Assembly (NCBI GenBank): GCA_963921195.1
Contig: OY992536.1
Span: 286,087,530-286,151,529, forward strand
DNA from: Pegoplata infirma
Taxonomy: Eukaryota > Arthropoda > Insecta > Diptera > Anthomyiidae
Reading direction: 5' to 3'
DNA: 64,000 nt
Part shown: piece by piece, positions 34,730-46,734 of the stretch
Layout of the letters: the number at the start of each line of letters is the position of its first letter
Position numbering within the stretch: the stretch's first letter is position 1
Program-made: the position numbers and the translations under genes
The notes under the pieces: generated by a model
Told to the model about the DNA's origin: nothing
Seen by the model: the letters and a program-made list of their open reading frames with translations, nothing else
The model's database searches: none

Positions 34730-37038
34730 TACTTTTTCTAAAAGGTACTTTATATAAAAGTTGCTTTTTATAAAAGGTACTTTTTTTAAAAGGTACTTTT
34801 TATAAAAGGTACTTTTTATAAAAGGTACTTCTTATAAAAGTTACTTTTTATAAAAGGTACTTTTTATAAAAGGTACTTTTTATAAAAGGTACTTTTTATA
34901 AAAGGTACTTTTTATAAAAGTTACTTTTTTTAAAAGGCACTTTTTATAAAAGGTACTTTTATTAAAAGGTACATTTATAAAAGGTCCTTTTTATAAAAGG
35001 TACTTTTTAAAAAAGGTACTTTTTTTAAAAGGTTCTTTTTATAAAAGGTACTTTTTATAAAAGGTACTTTTTATAAAATGTACTTTTTATAAAATGTACT
35101 TTTTATAATAGGTACTTTTTATAAAGGGTATTTTTTTATAAAATGTACTTTTTATAAAAGGTACTTTTTATAAAAGGTACTTTTTATAAAAGGTACTTTT
35201 TATAAAAGGTACTTTTTATAAAAGGTACTTTTTATAAAAGGTACTTTTTATAAAAGGTACTTTTTATAAAAGGTACTTTTTATAAAAGGTACTTTTTATA
35301 AAAGGTACTTTTTATAAAAGGTACTTTTTATAAAAGGTACTTTTTATAAAAGGTACCTTTTATAAAAGGTACCTTTTATAAAAGGTACCTTTTATAAAAG
35401 GTACTTTTTATAAAAGGTACTTTTTATAAAAGGTACTTTTTATAAAAGGTACTTTTTATAAAAGGTACTTTTTATAAAAGGTACTTTTTATAAAAGGTAC
35501 TTTTTATAAAAGGTACTTTTTAGAAAAGGTACTTTTTATAAAAGCTACTTTTTATAAAAGGTACTTTTTATGAAAGGTACTTTTTATAAAAGGTACTTTT
35601 TATAAAAGGTACTTTTTATAAAGGGTACTTTTTATAAAAGGTACTTTTTATGAAAGGTACTTTTTATAAAAGGTACTTTTTATAAAAGTTACTTTTTTTA
35701 AAAGGCACTTTTTATAAAAGGTACTTTTATTAAAAGGTACATTTATAAAAGGTCCTTTTTATAAAAGGTACTTTTTAAAAAAGGTACTTTTTTTAAAAGG
35801 TTCTTTTTATAAAAGGTACTTTTTATAAAAGGTACTTTTTATAAAATGTACTTTTTATAAAATGTACTTTTTATAATAGGTACTTTTTATAAAGGGTATT
35901 TTTTTATAAAATGTACTTTTTATAAAAGGTACTTTTTATAAAAGGTACTTTTTATAAAAGGTACTTTTTATAAAAGGTACTTTTTATAAAAGGTACTTTT
36001 TATAAAAGGTACTTTTTATAAAAGGTACTTTTTATAAAAGGTACTATTTATAAACGGTACTTTTTGTAAAAGGTACTTTCAATAAAAGGTGCTTTTTAAA
36101 AAAATGTACTTTTATAAAAGGTACTTTTTATAAAAGGTACTTTTTATGAAAGGTACTTTTTATAAAAGGTAATTTTTATAAAAGGTACTTTTTATAAAAG
36201 TTAATTTTTTTTAAAAGGCACTTTTTATAAAAGGTACTTTTTATTAAAAGGTACATTTATAAAAGGTCCTTTTTATAAAAAGTACTTTTTATAAAAGGTA
36301 CTTTTTTTAAAAGATTCTTTTTATAAAAGGTACTTTTTATAAAAGGTACTTTTTATAAAATGTGTTTTTTATAAAATGTACTTTTTATAAAAGGTACTTT
36401 TTATAAAAGGTGTTTGTTATAAAAGGTGTTTGTTATAAAAGGTAATTTTTATAAAAGGTACTTTTTATGAAAGTTACTTTTTATAAAAGGTACTTTTTAT
36501 AAAAGGTACTTTTTATAAAAGGTACTTTTTATAAAAGGTACTTTTTATAAAAGGTACTTTTTATAAAAGGTACTTTTTATAAAAGTTACTTTCTATAAAA
36601 GGTACTTTTTATAAAAGGTACTTTTTATAAAAGGTACTTTTTATAAAAGGTACTTTTTATAAAAGGTACTTTTTATAAAAGGTACTTTCTAAAAAAGGTA
36701 CTTTTTATAAAAGGTACTTTTTATAAAAGGTACTTTTTATAAAAGGTACTTTTTATAAAAGGTGCTTTTTATAAAAGGTACTTTTTATAAAAGGTACTTT
36801 TTATAAAAGGTACATTTTATAAAAGGTACTTTTTATAAAAGGTACTTTTAATTAAGGGAACTTTTTATAAAAGGTACTTTTTATAAAAGGTACTTTTTAT
36901 AAAAGGTACTTTTTATAAAAGGTACTTTTTATAAAAAGGTACTTTTTATAAAAAGGTACTTTTTATAAAAAGGTACTTTTTATAAAAAGTACTTTTTATA
37001 AAAGTTTTTTTTTATAAAAGGTACTTTTTATAAAAGGT
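34730..37038 (-). repeat. 16-bp satellite array, inverted arm (about 144 units)
   Basis: Units of ATAAAAGGTACTTTTT, the reverse complement of the forward-arm unit, for 2.31 kb. The junction is the perfect palindrome AAAAAGTATACTTTTT (34722-34737). A variant-bearing segment (AAAAGGCACT, TTTATTAAAAGGTACAT, AAAGGTCC) recurs at about 34931, 35699 and 36212. Confidence 0.95.
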
Positions 37039-37930
37039 GGGTATCCTATATTCGGTAAGGCCAAATTTTACTTAATACTGTTTGTTTTTTTTAATTTTTT
37101 TTGGAGAAAAATAAAATGCATAGTTATGCTAATCATGTGAAGCAGCCAAGGCAGCAGCAGCATTAACATTAAGCAGTCAATTACGAATAGAATAGAGAAT
37201 GTGTGAATGTGTTGCATGCAATTTTACTAATGGGTATTTAGTTTGAAAGATTTAAACACTGGCAAAATTTCAAATATTTTGTTCAAGATAATAAATACTA
37301 TTTTGGATTTTGAAATTGGAACTGACCTACCTCGACTGTATGTGGATTTGTTAGTATCCTCCATATAGAAATTGGTCTTGTTTGAAAAATTTATTGTTTA
37401 TGTTTTCAAAAACTCATTTGAGTTTTCTACTGCTGGTGCTGCTGCCGTTGTTGTTCCTATGGTGGATTGTGGTAACAACCTCCAAAATTTCAAATGCCAC
37501 AAATCATGTGAAACATTCAACACAGTAATAAAACAAAAGTAACAACTCCAAAAACAACAACAACTTCGCCAACACCACGAAAAACAAACAACAAATGTCA
37601 AGTTGTTGAATGCTCGAGTATGTTTGAATATTTTTTTTATGTTAAAGTGTTTGAATGTAGAGAGTCACCACATGAAACAGTCATAATTTATGCCAACGAC
37701 ACATGCAAAAGTCCTGCTCAAGCAAAAATGTTTGGTTTAATTCTTATGTTATGGATTTGGCCTGTATGAACTTGGTCAAAATAAAATATGTATAAAGTAG
37801 TAGTATATCATTTTTATATATTTAACAACAAATATAAGTGTTTAATTACTTTGCACATTCATTTGGTGAAAACAGGGACGTTTAGAGGAACAAATTTGAT
37901 AGGCCTGGTAGTTTAGTTCATATTTTAAAT
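37039..37930. other. Single-copy-looking intergenic DNA
   Basis: Includes a GCAGCAGCAGCATTAACATT stretch (37150) and CAACAACAAC (37553). A 67-aa minus-strand frame is rich in Cys, Phe and Trp and has no recognisable motif. No transposon ends. Confidence 0.5.
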
Positions 37931-38160
37931 CTGTGAGTAAAGCGCATAGAAAAAAAATTTCAAAAAGAAGTCCGAATGAAAAAAAGTTTAAGTGAAAAAA
38001 CAAAATTTTAAGTAAAAAATTAGTGAAAAAAATTTGAGTGAAAAAAGTTTTGTAAAAAAAATTATTAAGTGGAAAAAATATTAATTAAAAAAAATTGAAT
38101 TAAAAAGAAAATTAAACCAAACAAATTTTGAAAAAAAAAAAAATTCAATCTCGTTTTATT
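37931..38160. repeat. Low-complexity GTGAAAAAAATTT stretch
   Basis: Irregular repeats of AGTGAAAAAA and AAATTTTAAG without a fixed period. Confidence 0.5.
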
Positions 38161-38439
38161 CTATAACGTTCCCCGCCTTATTGCAATTCGGTCACTGATT
38201 TATTTTAATTTGTTACCCTAATTATTCCAATTCATTTCCGGTTCCATTTCATTTCGTTCCATGTAGATTTCATTCGTTTCCGTATAACACGAGTTAAATA
38301 AGTAACAAGTTCCAGAGTCTTTATCTCAATAAATATGAAAAGTGTCACTTCCCGAGTAAAAAGTTTTGATATAATCATATATTTTTTAATATAATTAAAT
38401 ATAAATTAATCAACCATTTGACCCCAAAAATAAAGGATT

Positions 38440-38712
38440 CAAAAATATATCATTATATCTTGCTAGATCTAATTTTATATAATTAAATATAATTAGATTT
38501 CAAAAATGGAACGGTAAATTTCATCTGATTTAATATTGAAGATCATGTTAGATCTAATAAGATATAATTATATATTATTATATCTTATTAGATATCATTT
38601 TTAATAATATAATAATATGAAATTAGATAATATTTACCGTTCCATTTTTAGGATCTAATTATATCAAACCAGATCTAATAAGACATAATCATATATTTTT
38701 GGATCCTCCATT
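38440..38712. repeat. AT-rich inverted repeat
   Basis: Arms at about 38447-38530 and 38625-38707 share AAAAATGGAACGGTAAAT and AAAAATATATCATTATATCT in inverted form. GATCTAATAAGATATAATTA motifs fill the centre. Confidence 0.7.
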
Positions 38713-38777
38713 TTTGGTATCGAAGGATATATGGCGCCATATTATTTTTTTTTTAGTTGGGTTTACTTTACTTTTAC

Positions 38778-40265
38778 TAGTGTTTCCAATTATTCGATCC
38801 TGCCGGTTAACCGGTTAAGGCATTATTCAAAAATTGACTAAAATTAGTTAATCGGTTATTCGGGTATATTAATCGAAAAAAGTGGCGATTAATCGATTAA
38901 TCGTCAAAAACAATGAACAATTATTTTTAACGATTTTTTAAAAGTAATGTAACAAAAAATAAAAGTATTTTAAGTAAAATTTCATTTTTAGTCTTTATAC
39001 ACACACACAAAAAAATACAATGAGTTTCAATTACTATTTTAATTGATTTTGCATCTATCACGAAAGAAATAGTATTAATTAATAAAATTTGTAAAAGTTT
39101 AATATCGCAAATTGCATTTATTCTCAATTCACGAAAATTTTCGAAATCTATTAAAAAATTTAATCACATTAATTAAAAAAATTATTAAAAACAAAATCGA
39201 ACTTTTTAAAATTTTTAATGAAAAGTTTTTTTTTTTAAATTTTTTGTGTGCAGTTTTTAAAGGGGAAACCCAAAACGGAACTAATTGAAATTTAGATATA
39301 AAAAAATTGCTAAATTTTATTTGGAAATTTCTAAATTTCAATTGGTATTTCTGAGTTGCAATTGGCCATTTCTGTATTTCAATTGGAATTTCAAAATTTC
39401 AATTTACTTATAATTGTAATTTTTAAATTTGATTTTCTAAACAACGAATATCAATTCAGATTTGTGAATTTCAGTTGGCTTTTCTAAATTTCAATTGGTA
39501 TTTCTTAATTTCAGAATTTTAATTTGTGTCTTCTAAATATTAATTTTGATTTATATAATTTGATTTCATTTTTCTAAATTTCATTTGGGATTTCAATTGG
39601 GATTTCAATTAAGATTTCTGAATTTTATTAGCTCTTAAGAAACTGAATTATCTTCTCTGAATTTCATTTAAAATTTTTTAATTTCAGTTTTGTTTTCCTA
39701 AATTTCAATTGAGATTTCTTAATTTCAGTAGGCTTCTGTTAATTTCAATTTTGTGAAATTAGGAGTTTCTGAATATCAATTAGGATTTCTAAATTTCAAA
39801 AAGCTTTTCTGAATTTGGATTGAGCTTTCGTAAATTTTAATTGGGCGTTTCTGAATTTCGATTTGGATTTCTGAATTTCAATTGGGATTTCTGAATTTGA
39901 ATTGACATTTTCTGAATTTTAATTGGGATTTTCAATATGGCGTTTGAAAGCTTTATTTAGGATTTCTGAGTTTTAAATTATTAAATTTTTAATTTTGCTT
40001 TTCTAAAATGTTAATTGTTGGTTTCTGAATATTTTTTCCTGTAGTTTTGACTTTTTTCGGAAGTGTTTGTAAAAAAGTGGAAGTGTTTCAAACAAATTAT
40101 AGTAGAATATAGAGATAGTAATATTAACCGGTTAATCAAACCATTTTAACCGATTAATCGGGTACAATAATTATTTGCGTTTTAAATTATTTGTTTCGAC
40201 ATCAACCGAAATAGAGGCGATTAATCGAGGAATCGGTTAATCGATTAACCGAATTGGAAACACTA
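38778..40265. mobile_element. hAT-type non-autonomous element, 1.49 kb
   Basis: Ends TAGTGTTTCCAATT and AATTGGAAACACTA with a perfect 8-bp duplication ACTTTTAC (38770-38777 and 40266-40273). Subterminal clusters of CGGTTAATCGATTAA-like motifs lie at 38810-38905 and 40125-40255, arranged as expected for transposase-binding repeats. The middle (39290-40020) is a loose ~24-bp array of TTTCTGAATTTCAATTGG. No transposase frame. Confidence 0.92.
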
Positions 40266-40310
40266 ACTTTTACCCATCGTTTACCCCAATTTAAAATAAC
40301 TAAAGCTTGA

Positions 40311-40481
40311 TTTACATGTTAACTAACCTTGACCACCCTTATCTACTATTTCCCAGTATTAGAGGATAACAATTGTCAAATTCAAATAATTTTTCATACA
40401 AAATTATTTAAACCCGGCAAATCGTATCACCAATACTGGGAAATAGTAGATAAGGGTGGTCAAGGGTAGTTAACATGTAAA
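40311..40481. mobile_element. 171-bp hairpin MITE
   Basis: Arms of about 60 bp: TTTACATGTTAACTAACCTT and GACCACCCTTATCTACTATT on the left are mirrored on the right. The loop is AT-rich. Confidence 0.85.
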
Positions 40482-40542
40482 CTGCCCTTAAAATAAATTT
40501 CTAAATATGCCCTTCTTTTGTATGAGAAGGAGGATCCTACAT

Positions 40543-41327
40543 GAGGAGTCGCAGAACAAAACGTACTTTTTCGCATATTAAAATTTTTTGGGAAATTGAG
40601 GTTTATTTATTTCGCCCCTTTAAAAAACTTCATGAACCTGAATATGGTAACAATTTTTTTGCTTATCAAGAGATGCATCAAACTGCCATAAGTCACCTCA
40701 TTATATGTTAAGGATGTTTAATATAAAACCACTTTACGTTTAAGTACGTTTTGTTAAAAAATAATGAAAAAAGTACGTTTTGTTTAAAAATAATTGAAAA
40801 ACGACGTTTTGATGTGCGTATATTTTTAGACGATACTATTTTGATCGGGTGTTTTAAAAATGTTCTTATTTATTAAAAACTACAAAAGAGCCTCATTGGC
40901 CCATATTTAGATACATTACACACGAATTGGCAAAGTTAATGTACCCCCATACTGTGGTTGTGGGGTGTAAACAGACCAATAACAAGAATAAGGGGGAAAT
41001 CCTTCACTGGCCTGCAAGAAGGCCTCGAAAAATCTTGGTGTGCATTTATATGTATATGGAATATAAGAGTAAAATGGTATATTATAAAATTATGAAAAAT
41101 CTTGCATATGAAATACAATGAAAAAAGTACGTTTTGATAAAAAATTAACAAAAAAGTACGTTTTGTTACACACCAATTTTTAAGGAATCCATTTTCTTGA
41201 TGAAAAACAAAAATAATTCACGCTATGGAAATTTTTTCTGATAGATTTCGAACCAAATAATATAAAAAGAACAAAAAATCAATTTGTCAAAAAATGCGAA
41301 AAAGTACGTTTTGTTCTGCGACTCCTC
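40543..41327. mobile_element. GAG-ended element with 4-bp duplication, 785 bp
   Basis: Ends GAGGAGTCGCAGAACAAAAC and GTTTTGTTCTGCGACTCCTC continue as a ~33-bp inverted repeat. ACAT flanks both sides (40539-40542 and 41328-41331). AAAAAGTACGTTTTG recurs at least six times (about 40557, 40740, 40771, 41124, 41153, 41298), probably subterminal binding sites. The frames at 40927-41151 are not genes. Confidence 0.85.
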
Positions 41328-41404
41328 ACATGTCAAATATTAATGAGCTAGAGTTTTAAGTTCAATAGTTTTAAAAAGTACAAGTTTTCCATTTGAAAAT
41401 TTTG

Positions 41405-41580
41405 CAATTGGGATCATTTTTGAAGAAGTTATGAGTAAAAGAAGTTTGAGTAAAGGAACAAGCTCCGGACACACTATTAAAAAAAATAGATTTTGGACCA
41501 TTTTTGAAGAAGTTATGAATAAAAGAAGTTTGAGTAAATCAAAAAGCTCCGAATTTTTAAAAAATCCGACATCTTTCATC
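41405..41580 (+). repeat. Two-unit ~83-bp tandem repeat
   Basis: TTTTTGAAGAAGTTATGA followed by TAAAAGAAGTTTGAGTAAA occurs at about 41417 and 41500. The 65-aa frame that spans it has an internally duplicated peptide for this reason. Confidence 0.75.
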
Positions 41581-41762
41581 AAAAAAAAATTGAAAATTTA
41601 CCACGAAAGAGTATTCGAAAAGTACTAAAAACTGTAAAAAATGGGGGAAAAAAAGTGTCCGATTTGGCATATATTCATGACCCTCAATCATATTCGCCAG
41701 TCTGTAGAAAACATGCAAACTTTTGAAAGGTTCTGAGGCGGCTTAAGCTTGGCATATGGGGG

Positions 41763-42854
41763 TTTTCGTGTCAACTGACACAACTTTTGAAACCGATGTC
41801 TTCCGATCGGGATGAAATTTGGACCAAGGTTAGTCCTATTGGATAGTAGTTCAGACACAATTTTTCAACGACATCGGTCAAGGACTCTCTGAGTTAGAGG
41901 GGGTTAGGTATGTTCAAGAAAAATGTTGGGGGCAGAAAATTATTGGAGGTTCGTCTCACATTGCACCCTTCCAGGGGCGTTTCTAGGACAGTTGTGGGGC
42001 TTTTTGAGGTTTTTAACCTCTTTACGCCCAACTTTGACCCCGATGAGGGGCCATATGGCCTCACCCCTCCGCCCTCATTTTTTGGCTCATGCTTTCTTTT
42101 TCGAACCTATAAAAATTAGAGGGTATTGCGAATGAAAATCGAAAACTGGTTAGCTTTCCCACGCCTAATAGTGCAAATTTAAGAACCGTTTTTTGTGTTT
42201 TAGATCAGTGATCGGCACCCATTGCACGCTGGAGCCGAACACAATCGGTAATTCACATGTATACAACACGAATGTCAACAAAAAATCAACAAAGAGCATA
42301 AAAAAAACAAATATTTTATTCAGTAGCAAGCTGACTTTCTTCAAAGCAGGTTGATGTCGCTTTGTTGAAGAAATACACCAACACATGCATATTTTTATTA
42401 AAACACTAATACTTTCATATGCCTCTTTGTGCCGACCACTCGCATCCCACTCGCATCCCACTAAGCGACCCCATAGCTCTTAAAGGAAATGACCTAAGCT
42501 TCTTTTTAGTCAAAAAAAAAAAAAAAAGGGCCCAATTTGGGGAAAAAGTCAAAAAAGTTTTGGATTTAAAAAAAAAAAATCGAAAATTTTTTTTTTTAAT
42601 TTTTTTCAAAACACTGAAGAAATAGCTATCTATACTATTTGAGATACATTTTGCTAAAAACAATAGGTAAGAAGTTACATGGATGAGAATTAACACCTCT
42701 CTGGCCAAAATGTAAAATTTCGACTCAGAGAGTCCTTGACCGATGTCGTTAAAAAATTGTGTCTGAAGTAATATCCAATAGGACTAACCTTGGTGCAAAT
42801 TTCATCCCGATCAGAAGACATCGGTTTCAAAAGTTGTGTCAGTTGACACGAAAC
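41763..42854. mobile_element. Foldback-type element with ~140-bp terminal inverted repeats
   Basis: Left arm 41763-41905 and right arm 42718-42854 share CGTGTCAACTGACACAACTT, ACCGATGTCTTC and GTCAAGGACTCTCTGAG in inverted form. The interior is unrelated AT-rich DNA. It contains a possible hAT-like insertion about 42207-42435, with ends CAGTGATCGGCAC and GTGCCGACCACTCG, for which I see no duplication. The right end abuts the RNase H relic at 42862. Confidence 0.75.
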
Positions 42855-42861
42855 TTTTATT

Positions 42862-43382
42862 TGCAATGGCAAATAAAGTGTTCGATAGTTTCCAACTCCT
42901 CTTCATCCATGCAACTTCGGCAAAAGTCATTCGACGCCACATTTAACCGCTCTGCGTGCTTCCCTATAAGACAGTGTCCGGTAATTATAGAAACCACCGT
43001 CGAAATCTCACCTCTTGGAAGCGATGTCAGCTCACTTGTGCGCCCCTGATGAAGAGTAGGCCAAATCAGTCGTGTTGTCTCACACGTCCATCCATTTGCC
43101 CATCTTTGATTAGTCTCCGTCGCAGAACAAAGCCGTAGGTTTTGCTTGCAAGTTTCTAGAGGCATACCAACACATTCCAATTCTGTTGGAACCTGTAAGG
43201 TAGTTCCTAGTCTTGCAAGCTCATCGGCTTTGCAATTCCCTGGAATGTCTCTGTGCCCTGGAACCCATTTGAGTCGTATGTTAAAGCCATCTCATTTAAA
43301 GACGTGCGGCAGTTAAGGGCAGATCTTGTTTTCAGAAACATTGAATCCAAGGGACTTGACCGCGGCTTGTAGACAAGACATT
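42862..43382 (-). pseudogene. Non-LTR RNase H/Cys-His relic, 3' part
   Basis: Same family as 23549-24536. The 107-aa frame 43180-42857 encodes the C-terminal tail (ITGHCLIGKHAERL, CRSCMDEEELETIEHF), and upstream frames cover RNase H. Here the codon that is a stop in the other copy is GAA. It has small deletions (for example around 43285 and 43369) that break the RNase H frame. The 3' ~310 bp is missing where the foldback element at 41763-42854 begins. Interrupted at 43383 by another foldback. Confidence 0.85.
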
Positions 43383-44722
43383 GAGCTAAAACACCTCAAT
43401 TCAACCGAGGAGTTGACCGCACCCCCTCCAAATTTAAAGAAATTTAGTACTGGGGTTTACTTTTACAAAAAAGAGATTTTTCCAATTTTTCAGGCTTCTG
43501 GTCATTCCAGTATTCGAGATATGCGGTGTTGAAAATTAACAAAATCGTATATATTTGGCAAAAGTGTTCTGAGATAAATAAAGATAACTCGAAAAGTAAT
43601 AACAATACAGGTCTCAGTCAGGTTGCAAATAATAGGTAATGAGACAGCCTTTAAAATGGCATTCCTCAGGATTTTTTTTGAAAAAGGTCAAAGGTCATTG
43701 GTTTTAACCTTAATTTTTGGAGAGCTATATCTCAAAAAACGATATTTTTAAAATTTTGGAAAAAATATATGTTGTTAAGAATCTCTCATACTACTTAAGT
43801 TTAAATTTTCAGGCTGGAGACTTCATTGGACATTTTTATATTAATAGAAGCATTGTGACAGGAAAGAAAAATCGTTGAATTTCCCTTACAAAAAAAAAAC
43901 ATTTATTTTGTCTGTGAAATTCTGGTACCAGAATTAATTTTTCTGAATGTTCTTGACGTGCTGAGTCCAAATATGACCTTTGAACTGGCCTATCGCTATT
44001 ACTTTTCAAGATATAAGCACCTAAATGTTCAAAAAACACAGCAATAGCATTTTAGCAATTTTCACACATTAATGTGCAGATATCTCGAAAACTAATTGCG
44101 ATAGGCCAGTTCAAAGGTCATATTTGGACTCAGCACGTCAAAAACATTCAGAAAAGTGAAATTTGGTACCAGAATCTCAAAGACCAAATAAATTGTTTTT
44201 TTCTGTAAGGGGAAAAACACCGCTTTTTCCTCCCTGTCATTATGTTTCTATTAATATTAAAAGTTCCAATGAAGTCTCCATCCTGAAAATTTAAACTTAA
44301 GTAGTATAGGTGATCCTTAATAACATATATTTTTTCCAAAATTTTAAAAATATCGTTTTTTGAGATATAGCTCTCCAAAAATTAAGGTTAAAACCAATGA
44401 CCTTTGACCTTTTTCAAAAAAAATCTTTAGGAACGCCATTTTAAAGGCTGTCTCATTACCTATTATGTGCAACCTGACTATGGCCTGTATTGTTATTACT
44501 TTTCGATTTATCTTTATTTATCTCAGAACACTTTTGTCAAATATATACGATTTTGCCAATTTCCAAGACCCCATGTCTCGCGAAGAAAAACTACCAGAAG
44601 TCCAAAATTTTGGCACTGTGATTTTTTTGTAAGGGACCAACTATATTCCAAGTTTCATCAAATTCGAAAGAGGTAAGGTCAAAAATGCTACTTTTTTCGG
44701 TTGAATTGAGGTGTTTTAACTC
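43383..44722. mobile_element. 1.34-kb foldback element with GAG ends
   Basis: Almost the whole element is an inverted repeat: arms about 43383-44020 and 44075-44722 around a short centre. Ends are GAGCTAAAACACCTCAATTC and GAATTGAGGTGTTTTAACTC, with CATT on each side (43379-43382 and 44723-44726). The uninterrupted sequence at 24330 (GACATTGCAGCTCAACC) confirms a 4-bp duplication. The arms carry GGCCAGTTCAAAGGTCATAT and CTCAAAAAACGATATTTTTA. Confidence 0.92.
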
Positions 44723-44886
44723 CATTGCAGCTCAACCAGTCAGCCACTTCATTTATTGCCAGCATCTCTGCCTGGTACACACTGCAATGATCTGGCAATC
44801 TTCGAGCCAGGCTCAATCCAAGGTCTACCGAATAGACTCCAAAGACCACTCGTTCGTGCAGCCTCGATCCATCTGTGTAAAAACTT
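44723..44886 (-). pseudogene. Non-LTR RNase H relic, 5' part
   Basis: Start of the RNase H domain cut by the foldback: minus-strand FYTDGSRLHERVVFGVYS and the SVYQAEMLAI block. It aligns with 24340-24500 and ends near 44886. Confidence 0.85.
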
Positions 44887-46021
44887 TCGTAAAAATTTTT
44901 AACGTTAGAAAAAAAATGCGCATTATAGTGATTGGTCCGGATTTAATTAATTTTTAACTAAATCTACGAATTTTTTAATTAATTTTTTTTTCTTTTCTGT
45001 ATACCGACCTTATACTTCTCAAAAAATGGGCCCTTTTAACATTTCCCTCGTCACACCACTGTTGTCAAAATATTCTTTTGAAAAATGTACAACAAATTAG
45101 CTTACAACAACAATATCGACCAGGACAACAACAGCAACTTAAACATAACAACAAAAGTGTGAACAATAAATGTCATTTGTGGATTGCGATGTTGTGAAAC
45201 CCACCAATTCTATACTACACAAAATAAAAATTATTTATGACTTTCACACGTACTAGTGACAATTTTTGTAAATAAATCAATTTGTGAAATACAGAACAGC
45301 GCAGGCAGATCCAGAGCGAGAAAAAGTTAATTTGGTTAAAATGTAGTAAATTTTCTTAATTCATTATATGAATTTTTGTGCTGCTTCTCCCTAATGGCTG
45401 TTAATTATTTGAAGTTAAATTGTTGCTGCTTTAAATGCCCTCATATTATTGCGTTAATTGAAATATAAACACCTCCAATATAATAAAACTATTTTTATAT
45501 TTTCGTTTTTGGAATGGATTGTTTAATTCCATTACATTAGATCAAGCACTGTGAATGGGAGTGAATAAAACATGATGAAGGTTTTAAGTATATTTTTGGT
45601 GGTTATATGGTGCCATCACCATCATCATGATGAGATAGATGGATGGATGGATGAATGTTTGTATAAATCAGTCTGTCAATCATTAAATTGTTTGTATTCT
45701 CTAGTTTCTCTCCTAATCTATTTTCATTTTTACTAAATTGACATATCAAAACATGACATGCCAAGTGCTTCTTTATTTATTATTTATTTTCTTCTTTCGT
45801 TTTTTTTGAAAATATTTTGATGCTGGTTAAAGATATCTACGAAAGAGGGTTTTTGATTAAAATAAATAGTTTAATCATAAATGATGAATTTAAATTAATT
45901 TGAGATTTGAGTAACCATGATCTTACGAAAAGAAGATACATAATGAAGCTTTTAATTTCAAACTTACCACGAAAAAGAAAATATTGTTGGATTTTAGTCA
46001 AAGGGTAAATGTTGCTTAAAC
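44887..46021. other. Single-copy-looking intergenic DNA
   Basis: AT-rich, with CAACAACAATATCGACCAGG (45106), a GATGGATGGATGGATG microsatellite (45638-45656) and no transposon ends or coding motif. Confidence 0.5.
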
Positions 46022-46612
46022 CAGACTTGCAGAAATGCATTCAGATCCATGGAGGAAGCATTCAGAAATGACCGTAACACCAAAAACGCTAATACTAATC
46101 CGCTACACAAACAGCTGAAATCCGAGTGTGCTAAAGTACTAACTGTGAAAAGCTTCCATACGAACAGCGTCTTCGTGCTAAAGTTCTTTCAGCTCCTTCG
46201 TTTGTTAAAAGAGTTAGAAAATATGCAAGTTCCTCTATTCTGACTCTTTTAAAAGACGACAAAGTATTCACTGAATCGGTTGATAAAGCTAACCTGTTGA
46301 CCGGACTTTTTGCAAGAAATTTTTTTTTTTCCGGAAAGAAATCAACCACTGCCCGATTGCCCAGTGTACCGCACAGCGCATTACAGAGAAAATTCATTTA
46401 TAAGTCGAACAATCCGTATGTGGAATATACTTCCTGCAGACGTCTTCCCTGTTAACTGCAATCTAGAAAAATTCAAATCAAATATCCACAAACACTACTC
46501 CCTCTTTCCTCCTTCCCATAACCTATTTTCCTAATTACCAACACAATGCACTGCATTTATAGGGGACATCCCTTGAGTGTTGGTTAAGTCAAAAAAAAAA
46601 AAAAATAGTCCG
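46022..46612 (+). pseudogene. Jockey/CR1-like retrotransposon with internal deletion
   Basis: 5' part: across a frameshift it encodes an endonuclease-RT linker segment (RAKVLSAPSFVKRVRKYASS, then TLLKDDKVFTESVDKANLLT). The palm is absent. After a poly(T) run at 46319 it jumps to the C-terminal end: RTIRMWNILPADVFPVNCNL then FKSNIHKHYS. The 3' tail GGGGACATCCCTTGAGTGTT plus poly(A) (46590-46605) is the same as at 4800-4845. Internal deletion and frameshifts make it dead. Confidence 0.8.
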
Positions 46613-46734
46613 TTGTACTTTACCCGTAAAAGGAAATTAGTCAAGGGTTAGAAGAGAGTTTAAGAAAAGCGCGGTGAAGAGTACTTTTTCAGAATTTCTC
46701 AGTTGCTTTCACAAACTTGAGCAAATTAATCCTA

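Noticed and set aside
37398..37601. Cys/Trp-rich 67-aa minus-strand ORF
   Set aside because: Arises from CAACAACAAC and GCTGCTGC simple repeats; no signal peptide followed by a plausible domain.
41431..41628. 65-aa ORF with a duplicated SKRSLSK peptide
   Set aside because: The duplication reflects a two-unit DNA tandem repeat; no other coding evidence.
42207..42435. Possible hAT element with CAGTGATCGGCAC end
   Set aside because: End similarity is only about 11 of 13 bases and I found no 8-bp duplication; mentioned within the foldback entry only.
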